NCBI RefSeq assembly: GCF_014642655.1
Contig: NZ_BMIR01000001.1
Location: forward strand, 624,922 to 688,921
Origin: Pullulanibacillus camelliae
GTDB taxonomy: Bacteria; Bacillota; Bacilli; Bacillales; Sporolactobacillaceae
Length of the DNA stretch: 64,000 bases
Direction: 5' to 3'
Below are positions 45,528-54,315 of the stretch, piece by piece. Within the stretch, counting starts at the first letter, position 1, and each line of letters begins with the position of its first letter. The notes below the pieces were generated by a model, which did no database searches, was not told the DNA's origin, and worked only from the letters and a program-made list of their open reading frames with translations. The position numbers were made by a program, and so were the translations under genes.

Positions 45528-47310
45528 GGTGACGCGTCACTTCCTTTAGTGGATTAGGCATTTGGATATATACAGATTGATTATCTAAAGAGCCAACCAG
45601 TTCATCCATGTTATGAAGGCGCGTTAACAGATTGGCTTTGCATGGCAACGTCTGGGCATGTAGCAGTCGATCTAGAAGCTGTGATTCAGGGTGCTGCTCG
45701 TGACAGGCAGCGAGTTCCTCATATACAAGAACCAGTAGCTTTTCTTCTGCAATAAGCCCTGCTGAACCAAAGGCATTAATCAAACCAAATAGCTGATTCA
45801 CGATGACATAATAAATGAAACGTTCTTCAGCAATACTATCTGCACAAATCGTGTCACTGTTTTTGCTGATGTCAGGTAAGAATGTCTTTAGACGATCACT
45901 TTTTGACCGAGCGAAATAATAGCCCTGATTATCACGATAAAAAAAAGTTTTCGGATAGCCGTCCTCCAATTGAATCACTGCATTTTGCTGATGTGCCTCC
46001 AGGACAATGCCATACTGAAAATAAAGCCATAGCATAGGGCGTAACGACACATTTAGATAGTGCTGGAACCAGGATAGACAGACCTCCTCTAGCGTTCTTT
46101 CATCCTTCTTCGAACAGGCAGCGATAAGATGCGCAAGCCGCGTACGCTGACCGGGTAGGGAATCTTGACATAACCCTGCGATTAGAGTGGTTTCCTGCTT
46201 TTGGTCATCCTTAAATGGATTCTCTCTGATCACCACCTCAAAGCCTGACTCTTCTTCTCCCGTCTTTACTGTTAGATATGCAGGATCACGAATGATTTTA
46301 AAATTCGGATGTGCCTCAAAAAGCTGATCTCCAAACGAACTTTTCAATAGCCGCCCGACTTCTATGCCACGTTCTAATTCTTTTTGCTTATTCACACGTA
46401 AGGAATTAGTAATCTTCAAATTAAGGGAGAATTTAAACATATAGGGTGACTTTTTGTTATATACCGTTCGTATGGATGACGTTGCGGTAAACGGCTGGCC
46501 ATGGGGACCTAGGTACTCAAGCTGACCGCGTTGTATCAAATCGGTGATGTTAGAACGGGTGAGTAAATACTTGGCTTGCAAGGGATGACAAGGAATAAGC
46601 ACATCGTCCTGACTTAAGCAATGCTCCTTTTTAAAGGTCTCGGAAATACTGTCATCGGTCATAAGATATTGCTTGAGCATGTCAGCAGCACTGATTGCCC
46701 CGCTGGAAGCTTGCTTAATAAGCCTTGTGCTTGCCTTAAAATAATGGAGTTGAAAGCTTCCATTAAACTCTGGAGCATAGAACATCGCTTCTTCATCGGT
46801 CATCCCTTGCCTGCTTTTTGGTGTAGGATGAAGCAAATGACCGAAAATCAAGGCATGCTCATTCTCAATAAAATCCATGCTCCCCACTGTAAGACCACTG
46901 TCTTTTTTTATCCGATGTGAAAGGGCCAGCTTAATGTTTTGACAGCTTAGTATCACTCTTAACATCAGCTCATCCTCACTGTCTTGACGTCCCTGATCCA
47001 GTAATAACTCCTTTATCATGCAAGCAACCAATGTAATATAATCCATCGGTAAAGGACAATAGCCTGCTTCAAATTGATAATAGAGAGGAAAGGCAAATAA
47101 ATGCCTTCCAATCGGTGACCAATACTTGATAGGGATGATGATGTTTATACCTTGGTGTGCTAATCTCAGCTTGATCACAGTTTTTGCATCTGTGTTCTTT
47201 TTAGGAGTGAGTGCAACGCGTTGCTTTTCACCTCTCCCCGTTTCTCTTAAATAGCAATTTACAAAGCTTTGTATTGTAGCCTGCTCAGCAATTACTTTAA
47301 CTTTCGTCAT
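45499..47310 (-). CDS. rhbC: NIS siderophore synthetase, IucA/RhbC type
   Basis: 603 residues from the ATG at 47310, which shares one base with the decarboxylase stop (TGATG) and has GGAGG 7 bases upstream. IucA/IucC family, with the motif set EFNGSFQLHYFKASTRLI, IPCHPLQAKYLL, TSSIRTVYN and VLEAHQQNAVIQLEDGYP. Expected to make the first citrate-hydroxamate amide. With RhbF it would give a symmetric citrate dihydroxamate. Confidence 0.9.
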   Translation of the reverse strand: MTKVKVIAEQATIQSFVNCYLRETGRGEKQRVALTPKKNTDAKTVIKLRLAHQGINIIIPIKYWSPIGRHLFAFPLYYQFEAGYCPLPMDYITLVACMIKELLLDQGRQDSEDELMLRVILSCQNIKLALSHRIKKDSGLTVGSMDFIENEHALIFGHLLHPTPKSRQGMTDEEAMFYAPEFNGSFQLHYFKASTRLIKQASSGAISAADMLKQYLMTDDSISETFKKEHCLSQDDVLIPCHPLQAKYLLTRSNITDLIQRGQLEYLGPHGQPFTATSSIRTVYNKKSPYMFKFSLNLKITNSLRVNKQKELERGIEVGRLLKSSFGDQLFEAHPNFKIIRDPAYLTVKTGEEESGFEVVIRENPFKDDQKQETTLIAGLCQDSLPGQRTRLAHLIAACSKKDERTLEEVCLSWFQHYLNVSLRPMLWLYFQYGIVLEAHQQNAVIQLEDGYPKTFFYRDNQGYYFARSKSDRLKTFLPDISKNSDTICADSIAEERFIYYVIVNQLFGLINAFGSAGLIAEEKLLVLVYEELAACHEQHPESQLLDRLLHAQTLPCKANLLTRLHNMDELVGSLDNQSVYIQMPNPLKEVTRHHDDIHSPTY

Positions 47311-48839
47311 CACATAACCTCCATATCCATCTGTGTATAACGCATCCCTAAAGCGATGATTTTCTGACATAATTTCTCAATATCGCTCAATGTTGTTCGC
47401 GGGTTGAGCAAGGTTAGCTTTAAGTAGACCTTGCCCTTAACAACGGTTTTCGCTACAAGGCCATGGCCTTGTTTCAAAAGCATCTGTTGAATCCGTCTGT
47501 TCATTTGATTGTCCCTTTCCTCATCATGACGCTGTGAAACATATCTAAAGACAACGGCGCTTATTTCCGGATGTGGATTTAACACCTGTAATGATGGAAA
47601 GCCTTTCATTAGCTCGACCACTCCTTGGGCTAAATCGATTGTATAATCGATCATGCGAGCGAAGCGCTCTGTCCCCACCCAACGCATGGAAAGCAAAATC
47701 TTCAAAGCATCAAACCGCCGTGTTGTCTGTAAGGATTTACCAACAAGATTTAAAACACCTTCGTCTTCATCCTCTTTCGGGTTGAGATAACTGGCATGGC
47801 GTTCAATCAAACGAAAACACGCTTTTTCCTTGACCAAAAAGGCGCCACAGCTGATCGTTTGGTAAAACAGTTTATGGAAATCGACCGTGATAGAGTCCGC
47901 CAGTTCTATTCCTTTAAGCTTGTCCTGATTGCGCTGACTGAGAACCAACGCCCCACCATAAGCCGCATCAACATGTAGCCACAATTGATGTTGTGTGGCA
48001 ATTTCAGCCAATTCGGTAAGCGGATCAATACTTCCAAAATCTGTGGTTCCACAGGTCGCCACGATAGCAAAGGGCAATAACTTCAGCGCCTTCATGGTAG
48101 AGAGCTTATCTTTAAGATCACAAGGATCAAGCTGAAACTTCTCATTCGTTGCGACAGGAATGACACTTTGCTCACCTAACCCAAGTTGAACGGCCGCTTG
48201 TTGAACAGTAAAATGAGCATACTCAGAGCAGAGAATCCGCATCCGCTTAGCCTGCTGAGGTAAGCCATGCCTGCGCACCTCCCACTGCAGTTCCCTTAGA
48301 CAAAAGGCATCACGTGCCAGCATCAAGGCCATATAATTGGATTGTGTTCCACCGCTTGTAAACACCCCATCCGAAGAGCTGGGATACTTAAATTGCTGGC
48401 AAATCCATTGGATTAACTGTTGCTCAACATAGGTTGCTGAAGGGCTCTGATCCCAAGAATCCATCGAGGGATTCAGTACACCAATGATGAGATCCGCAAT
48501 GACCGACGCGATGAGTGGTGGACAATGTAAATGACCGATACACGTGGGATGCGTCACACGAACTGAAGGATGAAATACCCGCTGTTGTAAATCTCTTAAA
48601 ATCTCCTCCAACCCTTCACCTTTTTCACTCGCCACCTTCAGGCCATCTATGCGTGTAGCTACCTCCAGCGGTGTCTCTCCGCTATACGGTGTAACATGTG
48701 TCTCTTCCTCTGAAAGGAGCAGAGCCTTGGTCCTATTCACCGCTTCCTCAAAAGCATCAAGTCCAGCCTGACCTTTATGAAAAAAGAGAGAATCAAAATC
48801 AAGAGAAGAGAGCAGGTCTTGTGCCTTTTGTACTTTCAT
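47310..48839 (-). CDS. rhbB: L-2,4-diaminobutyrate decarboxylase (RhbB/Ddc family)
   Basis: 509 residues, PLP group II decarboxylase. Pyridoxal lysine in DSITVDFHKLFYQ (near 305-317), the substrate-cofactor part HVDAAYGGALVLS and the SGGTQSNYMAL loop are visible. It makes 1,3-diaminopropane from diaminobutyrate, the diamine of schizokinen and rhizobactin 1021. Overlaps the aminotransferase stop by 4 bases (ATGA), with AAAGGAG upstream. Confidence 0.9.
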   Translation of the reverse strand: MKVQKAQDLLSSLDFDSLFFHKGQAGLDAFEEAVNRTKALLLSEEETHVTPYSGETPLEVATRIDGLKVASEKGEGLEEILRDLQQRVFHPSVRVTHPTCIGHLHCPPLIASVIADLIIGVLNPSMDSWDQSPSATYVEQQLIQWICQQFKYPSSSDGVFTSGGTQSNYMALMLARDAFCLRELQWEVRRHGLPQQAKRMRILCSEYAHFTVQQAAVQLGLGEQSVIPVATNEKFQLDPCDLKDKLSTMKALKLLPFAIVATCGTTDFGSIDPLTELAEIATQHQLWLHVDAAYGGALVLSQRNQDKLKGIELADSITVDFHKLFYQTISCGAFLVKEKACFRLIERHASYLNPKEDEDEGVLNLVGKSLQTTRRFDALKILLSMRWVGTERFARMIDYTIDLAQGVVELMKGFPSLQVLNPHPEISAVVFRYVSQRHDEERDNQMNRRIQQMLLKQGHGLVAKTVVKGKVYLKLTLLNPRTTLSDIEKLCQKIIALGMRYTQMDMEVM

Positions 48840-50206
48840 CGTTTTTCTCCTTTAAAGGCCTGATAGGTCGCCCAGACGGCTTCCTTAAAGATATTGACCA
48901 CTTCAGTCAATTGTTTTTCGGTTATAGTAAGCGGCGGCAAGAAGCGTATGACACTGCCATGCCTTCCCCCTACTTCAAGAATTAAGCCGCGATGAAAGCA
49001 TTCTTTTTGAATCTTCCTCGCTAATTCTGGATGGGCTGGATAGCTTCCAATTGCATCAGGAAGTTGAGTAGAATCCACAATTTCAACACCAACCATTAAT
49101 CCTCTCCCTCTGACGTCTCCCAGAACAGGTATATCAGCCTGAAGGGCTTTGAGTTGATCGACTAATTGCTTTCCAAGCCCCTCAACCTGAGGGACTAACT
49201 GAGTTTTTTTAATATAATTCAATGTTGCAGCCCCCGCAGCCATTGCCATTTGATTCCCTCTGAAGGTCCCAATATGTGCCCCGGGATCCCAGACGTCAAG
49301 CGCTTGATCATAAATGACAACGGATAATGGCAAACTCCCGCCAATCGCCTTAGAGAGAACTAAAACATCGGGAATAATCCCTGCATGTTCAAATGCAAAC
49401 ATTTTTCCCGTCCTTCCTATGCCCGTCTGCACCTCATCAATAATCAATGGAATACCTCGTTCCTTTGTAATACGTCTCATCTCTTTCAGCCATTCTACAG
49501 GGGCCGGAATGGTTCCCCCTTCTCCCTGAACCACTTCAAAGATCATGCCAGCAGGAGGGAGAATTCCTGATTCAGGGTCATCTAATACATGCTCAATATA
49601 TTGGCTGCTGACTTGCTGGCAGGCTTCACCCCCAAGACCAAATGGACAGCGGTAACGATAAGGATACGGTAAGAAGTGTACATCTGGCATTAAGCTTTGC
49701 ACCTTAATCTTTGGAGCTAAATTACCACTGATGCTCATTGAGCCATGCGTCGCTCCATGATATCCCCCTTGGAAGGAGAGCACGCTGCGGTTGCCCGTTG
49801 CTGTCTTAACCAGCTTGATCGCTGCTTCTATCGCGTCCCCTCCTGTTGGTCCACAGAATTGAATTTTGGCGCGCTTCGCAAAGGACTCAGGTAAACTGGC
49901 AAACAGCTCATCAACAAAGGCTTCCTTAACGGGCGTTGTAATATCTAAAGTGTGTAAGGGACGACCCTCTTCCAAGACTTGTTGAATGGCCTGGATAACC
50001 ACTGGATGATTGTGACCGAGTGCTAAAGTTCCGGCACCTGCGAGACAATCGATATAGGCTCGTCCCTCCATATCTTTAACATAAACACCACTTGCTTCAC
50101 TTATAGCAAGTGGTAGCCGTCGTGGATAAGACCGCGCATTCGATTCGCGGCGTGCCTGTGTATTTAAAAGGGCCTGGTTGGTTGACAATAATGGATGTAC
50201 CATCAT
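48836..50206 (-). CDS. rhbA: Diaminobutyrate-2-oxoglutarate aminotransferase (RhbA family)
   Basis: 456 residues, class III PLP aminotransferase that makes L-2,4-diaminobutyrate from aspartate semialdehyde. Motifs: CLAGAGTLALGHNHP, FCGPTGGDAIEAAIKL, FQGGYHGATHGSM, IIDEVQTGIGRTGKMFAFEH and the lysine in LVLSKAIGG. First gene of the operon. ATG at 50206 follows AGGGAG; an upstream TTG at 50221 precedes that site. Two Fur boxes lie 40-100 bases upstream. Confidence 0.92.
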   Translation of the reverse strand: MMVHPLLSTNQALLNTQARRESNARSYPRRLPLAISEASGVYVKDMEGRAYIDCLAGAGTLALGHNHPVVIQAIQQVLEEGRPLHTLDITTPVKEAFVDELFASLPESFAKRAKIQFCGPTGGDAIEAAIKLVKTATGNRSVLSFQGGYHGATHGSMSISGNLAPKIKVQSLMPDVHFLPYPYRYRCPFGLGGEACQQVSSQYIEHVLDDPESGILPPAGMIFEVVQGEGGTIPAPVEWLKEMRRITKERGIPLIIDEVQTGIGRTGKMFAFEHAGIIPDVLVLSKAIGGSLPLSVVIYDQALDVWDPGAHIGTFRGNQMAMAAGAATLNYIKKTQLVPQVEGLGKQLVDQLKALQADIPVLGDVRGRGLMVGVEIVDSTQLPDAIGSYPAHPELARKIQKECFHRGLILEVGGRHGSVIRFLPPLTITEKQLTEVVNIFKEAVWATYQAFKGEKR

Positions 50207-50245
50207 AAACGCTCCCTTCAAACCAAAGATTGAACGATAATTAAT

Positions 50246-50315
50246 TGATAATGATTATCAATCGGCAATCGTTGATTATAACTTAAATGATAATGATTAT
50301 CATTGTCAATAGAAT
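50246..50315 (-). promoter_or_regulatory. Promoter with two Fur boxes, rhb operon
   Basis: Perfect 7-1-7 Fur boxes TGATAATGATTATCA at 50246-50260 and 50288-50302, 42 bp apart centre to centre (four helical turns). On the minus strand a TTGACA directly precedes the distal box, which would then lie in the spacer or -10 region. A TATAAT lies between the boxes. Iron repression is expected. Confidence 0.9.
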
Positions 50316-50448
50316 CTGAACAAACTAGATAGAAAGACCTATCCGCCATCATAAATCCTTAACCAGGTCAATCGTCTTGAGTCTTTTATCTCAAAAAGGC
50401 CAACGTGTGGACTCAGCCCATTCACTGTTGCCAAACGATTCATTTAAA

Positions 50449-50482
50449 TAAAAAAAGCAGATGAGTTCATCCTCATCTGCTT
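50449..50482 (-). terminator. Intrinsic terminator of the D,D-carboxypeptidase gene
   Basis: Minus strand GCAGATGAG-GATGAA-CTCATCTGC followed by seven T, 45 bases after the stop codon. Confidence 0.9.
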
Positions 50483-50527
50483 AAGCCTTTATTTCATGTG
50501 CCGCTTTATAAAGGGGGCAAGATACAC

Positions 50528-51529
50528 CTAGCGTTGATTCAATTTTCTAAAGGCTGCCTGGTAGAGCTGCTTGGTTTCTGAAAACCGTGTGACTGTTGAG
50601 GAAGCCCCCATAACAACGGAAATGAGACGTCTCCCTTTTTGTTTAACCGTTCCGACAAAACAGTGGCCTGCTTCACTTGTATATCCCGTTTTCAGGCCAT
50701 CTACTCCGGCATAGCCTAGATGCTGTTCATTTATAGCGGGCAACATCCAATCCGTGTTGACATAGGTTCTATGGTCAAAAACGAGCTTAGGCTGACTGGT
50801 TATTTGAAGAATTTCAGGATAATTAGTGATCAATTTTTGAGCGAGTTTGGCTAGATCTCGTGCTGACATTTTATTTGTATCATTGGGAGAACCTGTAGAA
50901 GCATAACTCCCAAGATCGGTATTATCTAAGCCCGTACTGTCAACGAAGTGGCTTTCTCTTAACCCCAGTGCCTTAGCCTCCCCGTTCATCTCTTCAACAA
51001 ACTGCTTCTCACTTCCCGCCACAGCTTCTGCCAAGGCGATAGCGGCACCATTCGCTGACTGAATCACCATTGCTTTATACAGCTCACTTATCGTGTAGGG
51101 TTGATCCTTTTTTAGATGTACAGAAGCAAAACCGGGATGATTAGAAATCGCATGGGCATAATGGCTAATCTTAACCTTCTGATCCCAAGTGATTTTATGT
51201 TCATGAATTGCCTTTAATAACAGGAACTCCGTCATCATCTTGGACATGCTAGCGGTCGGCAAGGCTTGATCACTATTTTTTTCATAGATAATATGTCCAT
51301 TTTTTGCATTCATCAAAATAACAGATTTAGCCTGTAAGTGAAGAGGTGACAAGAGCTCTATTTCTTGCCCTGGTAAATGCAGTGCTTTCGGGACCTGATC
51401 CTCTACTTTGCTCAACCAATGAATCCTTGTAGAATGTGAAGAAGCTGAATAAAAAGACTGGCCTATCCATAAACCGCTAATCGCTAGCAAAGCGATAATC
51501 AGTCCTATTAACCCCTTTTTTAATGTCAT
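50528..51529 (-). CDS. D-alanyl-D-alanine carboxypeptidase (class A low-molecular-weight PBP)
   Basis: 333 residues, S11 peptidase family. An N-terminal hydrophobic segment (7-25) serves as signal or anchor, and the active-site triad is S94-x-x-K97 (ASMSK), SAN at 158-160 and KTG near 275. It trims the terminal D-Ala of peptidoglycan stems outside the membrane. It lacks the long C-terminal PBP5-like anchor domain of DacA, being nearer in size to DacF/DacB relatives. Single gene with its own terminator; divergent from a tiny membrane protein gene. Confidence 0.88.
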   Translation of the reverse strand: MTLKKGLIGLIIALLAISGLWIGQSFYSASSHSTRIHWLSKVEDQVPKALHLPGQEIELLSPLHLQAKSVILMNAKNGHIIYEKNSDQALPTASMSKMMTEFLLLKAIHEHKITWDQKVKISHYAHAISNHPGFASVHLKKDQPYTISELYKAMVIQSANGAAIALAEAVAGSEKQFVEEMNGEAKALGLRESHFVDSTGLDNTDLGSYASTGSPNDTNKMSARDLAKLAQKLITNYPEILQITSQPKLVFDHRTYVNTDWMLPAINEQHLGYAGVDGLKTGYTSEAGHCFVGTVKQKGRRLISVVMGASSTVTRFSETKQLYQAAFRKLNQR

Positions 51530-51690
51530 AAAAAATCCTCCCCCGATGCTTTCTCATAGTCATAACGAGTAGTCTTACCAATAGGTTCTCCTTGCATTTT
51601 TTCGTAAAGCACATGCACACGTTTTATTGATAAAGGAGGAGGGAATGGCTTCTCATAAGAAGGAGCTTTAATTTTTAGGAGGGAGAGCAA

Positions 51691-51840
51691 ATGACTTTAA
51701 ATAATGAAAAGCTTCAAGTCAACACGGACAACGAACATGACCCGAGCAACGTCATCATCAGTGGTATTGCTTACATTGTGCTTTTAATCAACTTTATCTT
51801 ATTCTCAATAGTATGCTGTTCTTACTTTTTAACGCAATAG
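51691..51840 (+). CDS. Small single-pass membrane protein
   Basis: 49 residues. AGGAGGGAG lies 7 bases before the ATG, one of the best ribosome binding sites in the window. The first 20 residues are polar and acidic (NTDNEHDPSN), and residues 21-46 form one hydrophobic segment with two adjacent cysteines (CC at 42-43). It is not recognised. It is divergent from the carboxypeptidase gene. Such small proteins often act as membrane regulators, but nothing here points to a partner. Confidence 0.65.
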   Translation: MTLNNEKLQVNTDNEHDPSNVIISGIAYIVLLINFILFSIVCCSYFLTQ

Positions 51841-52039
51841 ATTAAATCCATACTTCCTTTTCTCATGGTTGAACGAAAATCTCCGTTCCTACTAAAAAGA
51901 CTTTTAGCTTGTGCATCAGAGCTGAGTCATCTATAATCAGTTGAGTAAATAAATGGATGGTAGATAGGCAGTGTCTATAATCTATTGAATAAACCCAACT
52001 CCAACGGATTGGTCTGTTAGTATGAATTGCTAATATACT

Positions 52040-52100
52040 ACTCCTCTATAGAGTGGTTCGTCAGCTTCACTGATGAAACATTCTTATAGAGGAGTTTTTT
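52040..52100 (+). terminator. Hairpin with U-tract upstream of the TRIC gene
   Basis: Stem ACTCCTCTATA (52040-52050) / TATAGAGGAGT (52085-52095), internal stem around TCAG/CTGA, then six T. It is 200 bases after the small gene and 50 before the next one, so it could be a terminator for the former or a leader attenuator for the latter. No known riboswitch consensus was recognised upstream. Confidence 0.75.
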
Positions 52101-52151
52101 CGTTGGAGATAGGGTTAGCATAAAATTTATATCGTGTGAGGGACAATAACA

Positions 52152-52763
52152 ATGACTTGGTTTATCTTACATAGTATCGGCATCATGGCCTATGCCGCAA
52201 CCGGCGCTCTCGTAGCGCTTGAAAGCAATTACTCTTTTATTGGCGTTTTTGTTCTTGGACTCGCCACGTCATTTGGCGGCAGTATCATTAGAAATCTACT
52301 GATAGGTGCCCCGATTACTACCTTATGGGATGGCTCCACCCTTGCCATCGCCCTTGGCACACTTACATTCATTGTGCTTATCCCTTATAAATGGTTCAAG
52401 CATTGGAAAACATGGGGCCTCTTCTTTGATTCTATCGGCCTTGCCTCCTTTGCCTTACAAGGGGCCATGTCGGCCGCTGCTATTCATGTTCATACAGGTC
52501 TCATCTTTATTTCCGCCTTATTTACTGGACTGGGTGGGGGAATGATTCGTGATCTATTTGCGCAGCGTCGTCCCCTAGCTTTAAAAGAAGAAATTCATGC
52601 CATCCTGACCTTACTTTGTGGTGCTTGTGTCTGGCTGGGCTGGACGCAGCCCCTCCAATTGACCATTACGGTCTTTACCGTTGTGTCGCTGCGAATGCTC
52701 GCAATCAAATACCAATGGCACTGGCATCTCCCCTGCAATTTAAGGACCCATAAAATAACCTGA
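52152..52763 (+). CDS. TRIC-type (UPF0126) membrane channel protein
   Basis: 203 residues with seven hydrophobic segments arranged as two UPF0126 repeats. The glycine-arginine motifs are visible in each half: FGGSIIRNLLIG (near 40) and GLGGGMIRDLFAQRRP (near 128). Bacterial TRIC proteins are trimeric cation channels; some members are linked to glycine export. GAGGGA stands before the ATG. Followed by a hairpin repeat that can serve as its terminator. Confidence 0.9.
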   Translation: MTWFILHSIGIMAYAATGALVALESNYSFIGVFVLGLATSFGGSIIRNLLIGAPITTLWDGSTLAIALGTLTFIVLIPYKWFKHWKTWGLFFDSIGLASFALQGAMSAAAIHVHTGLIFISALFTGLGGGMIRDLFAQRRPLALKEEIHAILTLLCGACVWLGWTQPLQLTITVFTVVSLRMLAIKYQWHWHLPCNLRTHKIT

Positions 52764-52786
52764 TAAAACGGCTTTTAGGGAAAGGC

Positions 52787-52885
52787 TCTGAACAGAGGTT
52801 TTCTGCACAGAGAACAGCCGAACGCACTCCCAATGGTAAAGTGAATGCGCTCGGCCTTTTTAGGTAAGCGATGAAGTGCCCCATC
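52787..52885 (+). repeat. 3'-end hairpin repeat, copy 4
   Basis: Divergent copy: GAACAGAGG...TTCTGCACAGAGAA, then arms CCGAACGCACTC (52808-52819) and GAATGCGCTCGG (52832-52843), then CTTTTT and GCGATGAAGTG, which matches CATGAAGC in the same place of copy 2. It starts 24 bases after the TRIC gene stop. Confidence 0.7.
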
Positions 52886-53041
52886 AACCCCTTTGTCTGG
52901 CACAGGACTAAGAAAAAGCGCCTAAGAGAATAAGCCTCACAGAAAGAGCATCGTTTATGATCTTCTGCGGCTTCCTATTAACTGCTCGCCTTGACAATTT
53001 ATTGTTCAGAATTTCAGCCAAGCGATCTATCACTCGCCTCT

Positions 53042-54304
53042 TTATTCACCTGCATTAGATGCCTCTGGCTCAACGACTTTCTCAAACGTCCAGGTTGCGC
53101 CTTGATCATTTGAAGTAAATTGCGCGAGGACATCGCCACCTTGGTAATCCCCCATATCCCCTTGATTGACGAGCAAAGTCCCTTTGGTTCCCTTAAAAGT
53201 GGGAACTTCAGCTTCTGTAAAAATGCCACTGAATTTAGCAGGTATAGGAATGTGGACTTCACTCCAGGTCTTTCCCCCATCAAGTGTTCGGTAAAATACG
53301 GGATGAGCAGGGTTGCCGCGCGAGCCAAAGGACATAAAGCCCAATTTATCATTGATAAAACCGCCATCCGAAAGCATATAAGTGACTGGTACAGCCCCAG
53401 CTACTGCCCAAGACTGTCCACCATCATGTGTTTTTAACACACTATTGCCCTCCTGATGCATGGTGCGATCGCCACTTATAATCAAATAGCCCTCCTGACT
53501 TGAAGTAAAGCCTAAAAATCTCAGGCGCACCCCTGGAAATGGTGAGCCCACGTTATACCGCTTCCATGTCTTTCCTTGATCGGTGGATTGTAAGATACTA
53601 AGTAGAGGCCCCTCCCCTACAACAAAAGCCGTTCGTTCAGGCGTAATCACATAGCTCCCATTTATGAGCGTATCCTTTGGGCCACTATAATCGCCTTTAA
53701 AAAGCTCATCAATCGATACAGGGACATTCAGCCAGCGCTTTCCGTGATCATAGGTGACCTGCAAATGCTGTCTATAGATTGTATAAGCGTTCTTCTCATT
53801 GGTTTTTAAATCATTGTCTGGAAGATCACTTGTAGGCTGCTTCGCTTTTGAAGATGCCGAAGCCTTTATTGGCCTGATTTGTTCAAGTCTATAGGATGCT
53901 GCGCCAGTTTTTTTGACCGTCAAGTGCCAGCGCAGATTTTTAATCTCCCCATTTTCATTAACCTTCCCCCAATTGCGATGCGTCGACCACTTCTTACTTT
54001 GAAGCTTGACGGTAAACACAATATCGATAGAAAAGCTGTTTGCTTGCTTTTTTAATCCTTCAAATCTCAGGTAACGGGCATTTAACTTTTTAAATGGATT
54101 GCGTGTCGTCTCATAAGGCTCTAAATAATCATGCCATAGCACATAGGCGATATTCTCTTGATTGTGAGTGGCGACATGATGCGCCGTTATAGGCAGTCGC
54201 TTATTAATATTTTCATGGTGATATTTAACATAATATAAAACACCACTAGCAGCGGCTAAAATTACTAGACTGCTAATGATGATCACCACTTTGATTTTAC
54301 TCAT
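53042..54304 (-). CDS. Membrane-anchored BNR/Ycf48-like beta-propeller protein
   Basis: 420 residues with one N-terminal membrane helix (about 5-25) and an external body. Residues 30-150 form a domain I do not recognise; the C-terminal 250 residues contain four BNR/Asp-box motifs: STDQGKTW, THDGGQSW, TLDGGKTW and SNDQGATW. This gives a partial beta-propeller like Ycf48 or sialidase-related folds, without evidence of glycosidase activity. The start at 54304 has AGGAG 8 bases upstream. Lies 11 bases after a membrane protein gene, hence a two-gene operon. Confidence 0.75.
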   Translation of the reverse strand: MSKIKVVIIISSLVILAAASGVLYYVKYHHENINKRLPITAHHVATHNQENIAYVLWHDYLEPYETTRNPFKKLNARYLRFEGLKKQANSFSIDIVFTVKLQSKKWSTHRNWGKVNENGEIKNLRWHLTVKKTGAASYRLEQIRPIKASASSKAKQPTSDLPDNDLKTNEKNAYTIYRQHLQVTYDHGKRWLNVPVSIDELFKGDYSGPKDTLINGSYVITPERTAFVVGEGPLLSILQSTDQGKTWKRYNVGSPFPGVRLRFLGFTSSQEGYLIISGDRTMHQEGNSVLKTHDGGQSWAVAGAVPVTYMLSDGGFINDKLGFMSFGSRGNPAHPVFYRTLDGGKTWSEVHIPIPAKFSGIFTEAEVPTFKGTKGTLLVNQGDMGDYQGGDVLAQFTSNDQGATWTFEKVVEPEASNAGE

Positions 54305-54315
54305 GTCCTGCACTC

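Noticed and set aside
51841..52100. Riboswitch before the TRIC channel gene
   Set aside because: A terminator hairpin is present, but no glycine, guanidine or other aptamer consensus could be recognised upstream.
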